64,000 bases of DNA, taken from NCBI RefSeq assembly GCF_000010525.1, contig NC_009937.1, forward strand, positions 2,795,501 through 2,859,500, in the 5' to 3' direction. Of this stretch, positions 1 through 7,342 are shown piece by piece. How positions within the stretch are numbered: position 1 is the first letter of the stretch; every line of letters starts with the position of its first letter. Made by a program: the position numbers and the translations under genes. The notes under the pieces are model-generated. The model ran no database searches, had not been told where the DNA came from, and worked only from the letters and a program-made list of their open reading frames with translations. Origin of the DNA: Azorhizobium caulinodans ORS 571. GTDB taxonomy: Bacteria > Pseudomonadota > Alphaproteobacteria > Rhizobiales > Xanthobacteraceae.

Positions 1-440
1 GCCCGCGCCAGCGCCACGCGCTGCTGCTGGCCGCCGGACAATTGCTTGGGCAGGCGCTCCGACAGGTGGCCGAGGCGCACCTTGTCCAGCGCCGTCTTCA
101 CCCGCGCGGCGATGTCGGCCTTGGAGACCTTGCGCATCTCAAGGCCGAAGGCGACGTTCTGCGCGACGCTCATGTGCGGGAACAGCGCGTAATTCTGGAA
201 GCCGAAGCCCATGTTGCGCTTGTGCGGCGGCAGGTGGGTGACATCGCGCCCGCCCACCATGATGCGCCCCTCGGTCACCGGCACGAAGCCGCCGACCATG
301 CGCAGCGTCGTGGTCTTGCCGCAGCCGGAGGGGCCGAGCAGCGCCACCAGTTCTCCCTGCCCGATAGAGAGGGAGACATGGTCGACTGCGACCATGTGCT
401 CGTAGCGCTTGACGATGGACTGGAGAACGACCTCGGACAT
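1..440 (-). CDS. ABC transporter ATP-binding protein, Pot-type (3' end outside window)
   Basis: This is the ATPase of the importer encoded by the next three genes. It begins MSEVVLQSIVKRYEH and shows the Walker A motif GPSGCGKTT, the Q-loop (GFQNYALFPHMS) and the signature LSGGQQQR before the sequence runs off the left edge, so Walker B and the C-terminal regulatory domain are not visible. The 'FQNYALFPHM' form is typical of spermidine/putrescine and Fe(III) importers (PotA/FbpC). The start lies 28 bp after the stop of the second permease gene, so it is probably the last gene of this operon. The actual substrate cannot be read from the sequence. Confidence 0.9.
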   Translation of the reverse strand, partial: MSEVVLQSIVKRYEHMVAVDHVSLSIGQGELVALLGPSGCGKTTTLRMVGGFVPVTEGRIMVGGRDVTHLPPHKRNMGFGFQNYALFPHMSVAQNVAFGLEMRKVSKADIAARVKTALDKVRLGHLSERLPKQLSGGQQQRVALAR

Positions 441-468
441 GGAAGCACCCGTGTTCGCAGCCCGGCGC

Positions 469-1275
469 TCAGAAGGCGCGGGCAAGTTTCGCGTAGCGGT
501 CGCTGACGATGAGCAGCGTGCCGATGATGAGGATCTGGACGGTGGCGACGGCGGCGACGGTGGAATCGAGGTTCCACTCCAGATAGGAGACGAGCGCGAT
601 CTGGAGCGTGGTGCGGCCCGGCCCCACGAGGAAGATCGACTTCTCCAGATCGATGAAGGAGATGACGAAGGAGAACAGCGCCGCCGCGACGATGGCGGGG
701 CGGATCATCGGCAGCGTCACCCGCCGGAACACCGTGAAGGGCGCAGCCCCGAGGGAGGAAGCCGCTTCCTCGCAGGAGCGGTTGGCGCCCGCGAGACCCG
801 CCGTGACAAGTCGCACCGTCCAGGGCAGCGCGATGAGGCCATGGGCGACCAGCAGGCCACCGAAGGTGCCGGTCACGTCCCGGTCGATCAGCACCTCCAG
901 CTCGATGAAGGCGATGAACAGCGCCGCGCCGCCGACGATGCCGGGCACCACCATGGGTGCCAGCAGCAGCGTCTGGATGGCATCGCGGCCCAGAAAGCGA
1001 TAGCGCACCAGCGCAAGGCTCGCCGGAATGCCGAGCCCGAGCGAGATGACGACCGCGCACATCGCCGTCTCCACGCTGGTGAGGAAGCCGTTGCGGAAGG
1101 CCTCCTGCTCCCAGGCCCGCGCGTACCAGGACAAGGTGTAGCCGGTGGGCGGGAAGGAGAGGATGCGGTTCTCGAAGAAGCTCACCCAGACGATGGCGAC
1201 CAGCGGCAGGAGCACGAAGGCGAGCACGGTGGCGGAGAGGCCGGCATAGATGCGGCGGATGGCAAGCGCGCCCAT
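469..1275 (-). CDS. ABC transporter permease, PotC-like
   Basis: Inner-membrane permease of the Pot-type importer, 268 residues beginning MGALAIRRIYAG. It has about six hydrophobic segments and a clear EAA loop (EEAASSLGAAPFTVFRRV) that docks on the ATPase. I chose the ATG at 1275 because it overlaps the last base of the stop of the preceding permease gene, giving tight translational coupling, and because a Pot-type permease of about 270 residues is normal. Longer upstream reading in the same frame has no permease character. It pairs with the 1275-2189 permease to form the translocation channel. Confidence 0.9.
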   Translation of the reverse strand: MGALAIRRIYAGLSATVLAFVLLPLVAIVWVSFFENRILSFPPTGYTLSWYARAWEQEAFRNGFLTSVETAMCAVVISLGLGIPASLALVRYRFLGRDAIQTLLLAPMVVPGIVGGAALFIAFIELEVLIDRDVTGTFGGLLVAHGLIALPWTVRLVTAGLAGANRSCEEAASSLGAAPFTVFRRVTLPMIRPAIVAAALFSFVISFIDLEKSIFLVGPGRTTLQIALVSYLEWNLDSTVAAVATVQILIIGTLLIVSDRYAKLARAF

Positions 1276-2189
1276 CACTCGCTCCACTTCCGGTAATGCC
1301 GCTGCACCAGCACATTTGCGGTGGTGGTGAGGCACAGGGTGACGGCCATCAGCACGAAGGCGAGCGCGGCGCCGAAGGGCCAGTTCATGGCCTTGGCCAC
1401 CTGCTGATAGACGGTGGGCGCCATCATGTGGAAGGTCGGCCCGCCGATCAGCACCGGCGTCGCATAGGCATTCATCGAGAGGATGAAGCACAGCATGGTG
1501 CCGGCGAGGAGGCCCGGCAGCGCCAGCGGCAGCACCACTCGGCGCAGCACCACCCCATGCGGCGCGCCGAGGCTGGCTGCGGCAGCCTCCAGATTTTCGT
1601 CGATGCCCTCCAGCACGCTCTGGAGCGTTACGATCATGAAGGGCAGCATCACGGAAACGAGGCCGATGACGACGGCGGTCGGCGTGTACATCAGCTTGAC
1701 GGCGGAGAGGCCCACGCTGCCGAGCGCGGCATTGAACAGGCCCTTGTCGCCGAGGATCACCATCCAGGCGGCGGTGCGCACCGCATTGCCCATGAGCAGC
1801 GGCAGGATGATGAGGATGAGCAGGCGCGGCTTCCACTTCGGCCCGGCGTGGCGCACCAGCGCGTAAGCGACGGGGAAGCCCGCCAGCAGGCACAGGACGG
1901 TGGAGAGGGCAGACACCCAGAGCGTGGTGCCCAGCACCTCCTGATAGAAGCTGTCGGAAAAGAACTTCTGATAATTGGCGAGGGTCAGCGCCTCGACCAT
2001 CATCTGGCCAGGCACGAAGCGGTTGAGGCTGTAGCGGAACATCAGCGCCAGCGGCGCCACCAGCCCGAGCAGCACGAAGAGCGTGGCCGGTGTCGCCAGC
2101 CCGAAGGCCGGCGACACCCGGACGCCGGCCCGCGCGCGAGGCGCGGGCACATCCATTTCCATCTGACCGTTCATCGCTGAGGCGGGCAT
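1275..2189 (-). CDS. ABC transporter permease, PotB-like
   Basis: First permease of the Pot-type importer, about 304 residues. After a short polar N-terminus (PAPRARAGVRVSPAF) it shows the usual first transmembrane helix (LATPATLFVLLGLVAPLAL), a periplasmic loop and an EAA motif (EAAAASLGAPHGVVLRRVVLP) about two thirds along. The start is uncertain: ATGs exist at 2234 (overlapping the upstream gene), 2189 and 2174, none with a strong ribosome binding site. I use 2189 because it begins 8 bp after the solute-binding-protein stop. The product would assemble with the PotC-like permease and the ATPase. Confidence 0.85.
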   Translation of the reverse strand: MPASAMNGQMEMDVPAPRARAGVRVSPAFGLATPATLFVLLGLVAPLALMFRYSLNRFVPGQMMVEALTLANYQKFFSDSFYQEVLGTTLWVSALSTVLCLLAGFPVAYALVRHAGPKWKPRLLILIILPLLMGNAVRTAAWMVILGDKGLFNAALGSVGLSAVKLMYTPTAVVIGLVSVMLPFMIVTLQSVLEGIDENLEAAAASLGAPHGVVLRRVVLPLALPGLLAGTMLCFILSMNAYATPVLIGGPTFHMMAPTVYQQVAKAMNWPFGAALAFVLMAVTLCLTTTANVLVQRHYRKWSE

Positions 2190-2197
2190 GTCGCGGC

Positions 2198-3271
2198 TCA
2201 GCGGGCGATGTTCTTGTTCCACCACTCCAGCCATTCGGCCGTATTCTTGGCCACGTGCTCATAATCGGGGAATTTGAGCGCCGCGGCCTCCGCCGCCGTG
2301 AAATCGATCTTCGCTTTCAGCTCGGGCGAAAGGGCTGCCTTGGCGTTGGCCGGAGCGTAGAAGCTGGCGCCCGCGAGGCCCGCCATGGCCTTGGGATCGA
2401 GCATGGCGTTGAAATAGACATAGGCCAGCTCCGGGCTCGGGGCCCGCTTGGGCAGGGCCGCGCCGAACATGACGGCGATAGCGCCCTCGGCCGGATACTG
2501 GATGGCGAGCGGCGCCCCATCATTGGCCCACTGGAGGCCGCGCGCCTTGTAATTGATGGCGATGTCCACCTCGCCATTGGCAAGGCCTGCCGCCAGTTGC
2601 TGATGGGCCGCATAGATGCGCGGCTGGGTGAGTTCTTTCAGCTCGATGAGGCGCTTCTTGCCCTCTTCCGTATTGGTGACGTTTCCGCCCTTGATGAGCC
2701 CGGCCATCATCACATAATTGAAATAGAGCTGGTTGGTGAGGCCGAGCTTTCCGGCCCATTTCTTGTCCCACAACTCCGCATAGGACTTCGGCGGGTTCGG
2801 CACCTTGTCCTTGTTGTAGATGAGCGTCACGCCGCTATAGAGCCACGGCACGAAGAATGGCTTGGACTTCAGCGCCGGCACCACGTCCGCATAGTTCGGC
2901 ACCTTGGCGAAATCGATGTCGGCCAGCACGTCCTGGCCGTTCAGTTCGACGCTGTCGCCTTCATTGATATGGATGACGTCGATGGTGCCGCGACGCAGGC
3001 GCTTCTCGGCGATGAGCTTGGCCTTGCGCTCCGGCTCCATGCCGAGGTCGCGGACGATCTTGATGCCCTGGCTTTCCACCAGCGGCGCCTCGACGAACTT
3101 GATGGTGCGTTCGTTCCAGTCGCCGCCCCAGTTGGAGACCACAAGTGTGCCCTCAAGGGCGGCGGCGCCACGGGGCAGGCCGAACACGGCGCTGCCGGCA
3201 GCAAGGCCAAGGCCCACGAGGACAGAGCGGCGCGAAAGGGGCGCAGAAAAGGGAGTAGTCGTCTTCGTCAT
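2198..3271 (-). CDS. Extracellular solute-binding protein, PotD/family 1 type
   Basis: Periplasmic receptor of the Pot-type importer, 357 residues. The start ATG at 3271 is preceded by AGAGGCGG, a good ribosome binding site; an upstream in-frame ATG at 3319 lacks one. The N-terminus carries a twin-arginine signal (LSRRSVLVGLGLAAG), so export is probably by Tat. The mature part opens with GTLVVSNWGGDWNE, a form common to the putrescine/spermidine, Fe(III) and thiamine receptor group. Which ligand is bound is unknown. The neighbouring amidohydrolase suggests a carbamoyl or amide compound, but that is inference. Confidence 0.88.
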   Translation of the reverse strand: MTKTTTPFSAPLSRRSVLVGLGLAAGSAVFGLPRGAAALEGTLVVSNWGGDWNERTIKFVEAPLVESQGIKIVRDLGMEPERKAKLIAEKRLRRGTIDVIHINEGDSVELNGQDVLADIDFAKVPNYADVVPALKSKPFFVPWLYSGVTLIYNKDKVPNPPKSYAELWDKKWAGKLGLTNQLYFNYVMMAGLIKGGNVTNTEEGKKRLIELKELTQPRIYAAHQQLAAGLANGEVDIAINYKARGLQWANDGAPLAIQYPAEGAIAVMFGAALPKRAPSPELAYVYFNAMLDPKAMAGLAGASFYAPANAKAALSPELKAKIDFTAAEAAALKFPDYEHVAKNTAEWLEWWNKNIAR

Positions 3272-3348
3272 GTCCGCCTCTGGATTTTTATGATGCGTGC
3301 GTGGCGAAGAGGCGCGCACGGAGCGCGCGCCTCGTGGACGGACCGGCC

Positions 3349-4053
3349 TCAGGCGGCAGCGCGCGTACCCACGTCGTCCAGATAGGCGATGCAGCGCGAC
3401 AGGGGCTCCACATCGGCGAACTTGGCGTCGATATCGAACAGGTTCCAGGCCACCGCACCCGGCACGCGATCACCGATGCATTCCTTCACCGCAATGGTGC
3501 GGAAGCCTTCCGCAAGCCCGTCGCACAACGTCGTGCGCACGCAGGCGGAAGCGGTGACGCCGGTGACGAGGATGGTGTCCACATTGTTGGCGCGCAGGAA
3601 GCCGGCAAGATAGGTGCCATGGAAGGCCGAGGCGCGCTTCTTGATGAGAACCTGTTCGCCCGGCACCGGCTCGATGCGGCTGTCGATGGCCCAGAGGTCC
3701 GGCTTGTCCTGAGCCACCACTTCGACCGGGATCTTCTGGTGCCAGAGCCCCATGTCCGTGGCATCGCTGGCGCGGTCGGTCACCTGATAGCAGGTCGTGA
3801 CATGAACCACGGGATGGCCGTTGCGGCGGCACGCGGCCAGCAGCGCCTGCACGCCCGGAATGATCTCCTCGTCGATCTTCTCGCAGGTGAAGGGATTGCC
3901 GGGGCGCGTCCAGGCATTGGCGAGATCCACATTGATCAGCGCGGGCCGCCGGCCGAAGCCGACACGGCGCTGGAAGCCGTTGCGCTGATAGAGTTCGCTC
4001 GCCTTGCCGAAGGCAGCCGAAAGGGCTGCGTCGAGTTCCGCATCGAAAGCCAT
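3349..4053 (-). CDS. Isochorismatase-fold amidohydrolase, N-carbamoylsarcosine amidase/maleamate amidase-like
   Basis: A 234-residue cysteine hydrolase of the isochorismatase superfamily, expected to be cytoplasmic and to release ammonia (and CO2 for carbamoyl substrates). The catalytic triad is visible: Asp43 (NVDLANAW), Lys138/139 (LIKKRASAF) and Cys171 (TASACVRTT). The C-terminal pattern GDRVPGAVAWNLFDIDAKFADV matches the branch that contains N-carbamoylsarcosine amidase and maleamate amidase rather than nicotinamidase. It heads the operon with the Pot-type importer, 77 bp upstream of the receptor gene, and is transcribed divergently from a LysR regulator, so its substrate is probably what the importer brings in. 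The exact substrate is not decidable here. Confidence 0.8.
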   Translation of the reverse strand: MAFDAELDAALSAAFGKASELYQRNGFQRRVGFGRRPALINVDLANAWTRPGNPFTCEKIDEEIIPGVQALLAACRRNGHPVVHVTTCYQVTDRASDATDMGLWHQKIPVEVVAQDKPDLWAIDSRIEPVPGEQVLIKKRASAFHGTYLAGFLRANNVDTILVTGVTASACVRTTLCDGLAEGFRTIAVKECIGDRVPGAVAWNLFDIDAKFADVEPLSRCIAYLDDVGTRAAA

Positions 4054-4122
4054 CGCTGTCGTCCTCTGGAGGTTCGCGCTGTTGTTGCTGCGCTTGACCG
4101 CAACGATGGGGCCGTTCGATCG

Positions 4123-4137
4123 AGAATTGGAAATTCT
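4123..4137. promoter_or_regulatory. Candidate LysR operator dyad
   Basis: AGAATT-gga-AATTCT is a perfect six-base inverted repeat in an AT-rich stretch within the 125-bp divergent gap between the amidohydrolase gene and the LysR gene. LysR-type regulators commonly bind such AT-rich dyads here to control both directions. The binding role is inferred from position and symmetry only. Confidence 0.45.
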
Positions 4138-4178
4138 AATTTCTTCGCTATTGATACGGTTTTTGGTATGAATTCCGG

Positions 4179-5084
4179 ATGCGTTTCGACCTGCGCCACA
4201 TCCGGAGCTTCATCGTCCTCGCCGAGACCTTGCATTTCGGCCGGGCGGCGGAACGGCTGAACATGACCCAGCCCGGCATGAGCCGGCTGATCGGCGAGCT
4301 CGAGCGGGAGGTGGGCGTTCCCCTCTTCCGCCGAACCACGCGTACCGTGGAGCTGACGGAAGCCGGCAAGGCCTTCCTTGGGGAATGCGCGCTCGCCATG
4401 GACCGGCTCGACCGCGCGGTGTCCATCGCCCGGCGTACCGCCAAGGGCGAGACCGGCATCCTGCGCATCGCCTACATGGATTTCGCCATCAACGGGCGCC
4501 TGCCCGAACTGTTGCGCAGCTTCAGCCGCATGCGGCCGGACATCCGGCTCGAACTGTCCTTCATCGCGACCCTGAAGCAGTATGAGGCGCTGCTGGCGGA
4601 CCGTATCGACATCGGCTTCCTCATCGGCCCCGTGGACCAGCCGGGGCTCGCCAGCTACACCTTCGACCGCGACCGCTACGTGGTCCTTCTGCCGACCACC
4701 CACCCGCTCTCGAACGTGCGCAACCTGCGCCTGTCGGATCTCGCCCGCGAGCCCTTCGTGCTCGGGTCCGGCGAGAACTGGGGCGCCTTCCGCAACCAGC
4801 TCTTCGCACTCTGCCACCGGGCCGGCTTCGTGCCGGACATCGTGCAGGAAGCCTCATCCTCCGAAGGCATCTTCGGCCTCGTGGCCGCAGGGGCGGGCAT
4901 CAGCCTCTATGCGAGCTGCGTGCGCAACCTCCAGCGCCGGGGCATCGTCATCCGCGAGATCGAGGACACGCCGGACCAGCTTCTCACCTGCGCCGCCTGG
5001 ATCAGCCCGACGCAGTCGCCTGGCGTTCAAGTGTTCGTGGATTTCCTCTCGCAGGTCTGGGGCGGTCAGATCGCCAGCGCCTGA
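4179..5084 (+). CDS. LysR-family transcriptional regulator
   Basis: A 301-residue LysR-type regulator. The N-terminal helix-turn-helix is plain (LRHIRSFIVLAETLHFGRAAE followed by NMTQPGMSRLIGELE), and residues from about 90 onwards form the periplasmic-binding-like effector domain (GILRIAYMDFAINGRLPELL). It is divergent from the amidohydrolase-ABC operon, the classic arrangement for a LysR activator responding to the imported compound or a metabolite. Nothing is unusual in length or motifs. A strong hairpin follows the stop codon. Confidence 0.9.
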   Translation: MRFDLRHIRSFIVLAETLHFGRAAERLNMTQPGMSRLIGELEREVGVPLFRRTTRTVELTEAGKAFLGECALAMDRLDRAVSIARRTAKGETGILRIAYMDFAINGRLPELLRSFSRMRPDIRLELSFIATLKQYEALLADRIDIGFLIGPVDQPGLASYTFDRDRYVVLLPTTHPLSNVRNLRLSDLAREPFVLGSGENWGAFRNQLFALCHRAGFVPDIVQEASSSEGIFGLVAAGAGISLYASCVRNLQRRGIVIREIEDTPDQLLTCAAWISPTQSPGVQVFVDFLSQVWGGQIASA

Positions 5085-5096
5085 ACGTGCCTCCAA

Positions 5097-5128
5097 ACGC
5101 AGACGGGCGGCCGAAGCCGCCCGCTGCG
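5097..5128. terminator. Bidirectional hairpin between convergent genes
   Basis: ACGCAGACGGGCGGC-cgaa-GCCGCCCGCTGCGT forms a long GC stem with a tetraloop between the ends of the LysR gene (+) and the chemoreceptor gene (-). The stem is very strong but T-rich tails are weak on both sides, so it may terminate with help from Rho or act as an mRNA 3' stabiliser. Confidence 0.65.
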
Positions 5129-5151
5129 TGTCTCTTGCGGGGCGATGCGAC

Positions 5152-7233
5152 TCAGGCGGCCCGGACCGTCTGGAGGAAGCGCGCCATTTCCGCGCTCAGC
5201 GCCTGCGCCTGGCCCTGGAGGTCGGAGGACAGCGTCAGCACCTGCCCCGCCGCAGACCCCACGCTCTGCGCGGTCTGTGCAACGCCAGTGATGTTGCCGG
5301 TCACCTCGCTCGTGCCCGCGGACGCTTCCGCGACGCTGCGCACGATCTCGCCGGTGGCGACACCCTGCTGCGCCACGGCCGCCGCGACGGCATTGGCGTA
5401 GGTGTTCATCTCCTGAATGGTGGTGGCGATACGGCCGATGGCATCCACCGCCTTGCCGGTGGTGGACTGGATGGCGCCCACCTGCCCCGAGATCTCGGCG
5501 GTGGCCTTGGCCGTCTGGTCGGCGAGTTCCTTCACCTCGCTCGCCACCACTGCGAAGCCCTTGCCTGCCTCACCCGCACGCGCCGCCTCGATGGTGGCAT
5601 TGAGGGCAAGGAGGTTGGTCTGGCCGGCGATCGAGCTGATGAGGTTCAGGATGTCGCTGATCTTGGCCGCAGCCAGCGAGAGTTCGCGGACGATCTCGCC
5701 CGTGGCATGCGCCTCGTTCACGGCGGTCATGGACACGTCCGCCGCCTGCTGCACCTGCCGGCGGATTTCCTGCACGGAGCTGCCGAGTTCCTCCGCAGAG
5801 GAGGCGACGACGTTGACGTTCGCCGCCGCCTGCTCGGCCGCAGCGGCAACGGTGTTCGAGCGGCCGGCGGTGTCGTCGGCGCTCTGCGAGAGCACCTGTG
5901 CCGAGGCCTTGAGCTGGTCGGCGGAAGCCCCCACGGCGCCGATGATGCCGCCCACATTGGTCTCGAACAGATCCGCGAGCTGCTGCATGGCATCGCGGCG
6001 CTCGGCCTCCGAACGCGCTCGGGCGGCGGCGGTTTCCGCCTCCAGCGCGCTGTTGCGCAGCAGGCTGTCCTTGAACACCTGCACGGAGCTGGCCATATGA
6101 CCGATTTCGTCCTTGCGGCCGACACCGGGGATTTCGGTCTCCAGCTCGCCGTCGGCGATCCGGCCGATGGCCGCCGTCATCTGGAACAGAGGACGAATGG
6201 CCCGGCGCTGCACCACCACGAGCACGGCAATGGCAGCAAGCACCACCACCACGAGGCCGACGACCGAGAGGATCAGGTTCTGGCGCGCGGAGGCGATGGC
6301 ACTGTCGATGGCAAGCTCGGAGCCTTCGAACGCGGCGTCGCGCAAGGCGATGACGACGTTCCACATGCGGAAGGTGCGCTCGCGATAGGTGCTGCCGTCG
6401 ATGGGGAAGTCGCCCGTCTCGAAATACTTCGCCATCTCGTCCCGCAGGCCGGCGAAGAACTGGATGTAGTCGCTGTTCGCCTTGTCGAGCGCCGGCTTGA
6501 AGGAGGGCGCACCGCCCGTCACGTTCCGCAGTTCCCACAGGCCACCCCAGAGCTGATCCACGCGGCCCTGGAGGGTGTAGAACTGGATGCGCTGCTCGGG
6601 CGTCACCGGCTTGTGCGCCGCCACCAGCGACTGCAGCATGCCCGCCTGACGTCCGCCGTAATCACGCAGATCCAGGACAGCGGCACCGACATTGCCCCAG
6701 GCGAAGGCGACGCCGTTGGCGGGCGCCATCTTGCGCAGCTGCGTGTTGAGCGCCTGCGCGGCAAGCGTATTCATGGCGCTCGCCTTGTCGGTCACCACAT
6801 TGGCCGCCGTGCCGCGCTGGTTGATGGGCAGGGCCATGGCGCTGGACTGGGTGTCCTTGATCTGGCGATAGGCCTCGTCCAGCTGCTTCGACACCGCGAT
6901 GATGGCGTCCGCGTCGGCAAGCTGGCCGACCGTCGCCTCGGTGCGGGCGCGGATGGCGGCCAGCGCCTTTTCGGAGGCCTCGCGATAGGCCGGCAGATCG
7001 GTGCGGCTGACCTGATCGCTCGTCATGGTCTGGATGGCGAGCGTGAGCAGGCCCCGCTCCGGATTCATCACCCGCGGCACGTCGGCAAGCGCACGGACCA
7101 CCTCCAGGCGGAGGCGCGCATCCTGGCTCAGGGTGAGCTGGTTGTACTGCCGCACGGCCATCATGATCGATAGCGCGCAGGCTATCGCGGCAACACACAG
7201 GATGGACAGAGATAGCAGGCGCTTGATCGTCAC
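5152..7233 (-). CDS. Methyl-accepting chemotaxis protein
   Basis: A 693-residue transmembrane chemoreceptor. TM1 lies near residues 8-28, a long helical periplasmic sensing region runs to about residue 315, TM2 is near 318-340 ([20 protein letters not shown]), a HAMP domain follows, and the cytoplasmic signalling domain fills 400-690. The hairpin tip that contacts CheW/CheA is recognisable ([20 protein letters not shown] and [18 protein letters not shown]). The C-terminus (FLQTVRAA) has no CheR/CheB docking pentapeptide, so adaptation would need help from other receptors. It is a monocistronic gene between two catabolic clusters; its ligand is unknown. Confidence 0.95.
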   Translation of the reverse strand: MTIKRLLSLSILCVAAIACALSIMMAVRQYNQLTLSQDARLRLEVVRALADVPRVMNPERGLLTLAIQTMTSDQVSRTDLPAYREASEKALAAIRARTEATVGQLADADAIIAVSKQLDEAYRQIKDTQSSAMALPINQRGTAANVVTDKASAMNTLAAQALNTQLRKMAPANGVAFAWGNVGAAVLDLRDYGGRQAGMLQSLVAAHKPVTPEQRIQFYTLQGRVDQLWGGLWELRNVTGGAPSFKPALDKANSDYIQFFAGLRDEMAKYFETGDFPIDGSTYRERTFRMWNVVIALRDAAFEGSELAIDSAIASARQNLILSVVGLVVVVLAAIAVLVVVQRRAIRPLFQMTAAIGRIADGELETEIPGVGRKDEIGHMASSVQVFKDSLLRNSALEAETAAARARSEAERRDAMQQLADLFETNVGGIIGAVGASADQLKASAQVLSQSADDTAGRSNTVAAAAEQAAANVNVVASSAEELGSSVQEIRRQVQQAADVSMTAVNEAHATGEIVRELSLAAAKISDILNLISSIAGQTNLLALNATIEAARAGEAGKGFAVVASEVKELADQTAKATAEISGQVGAIQSTTGKAVDAIGRIATTIQEMNTYANAVAAAVAQQGVATGEIVRSVAEASAGTSEVTGNITGVAQTAQSVGSAAGQVLTLSSDLQGQAQALSAEMARFLQTVRAA

Positions 7234-7342
7234 GGGTGGCGTCTCCCTAAGGCTGTAGCTGGCCTGCCGCCTTCTTCAAGCGGCATTTACGTCCAGCCTG
7301 CCTTATATTTCGCCGGCCTTGCCCGGAGATTGCGCCACGGAG

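Noticed and set aside
469-2262. A 597-codon minus-strand frame that could be read as a fused permease
   Set aside because: Only the last 268 residues are a permease; the upstream part is an out-of-frame reading of the first permease gene, which is itself complete in another frame.
4582-7173. Very long plus-strand open frame (863 codons) over the chemoreceptor gene
   Set aside because: Its translation is Arg/Gly/His-rich with no domain, and the opposite strand encodes a complete chemoreceptor. Such antisense frames are common in GC-rich codon usage. The same applies to long antisense frames at 18641-20296, 33555-35027, 39925-42051 and 48688-50199.
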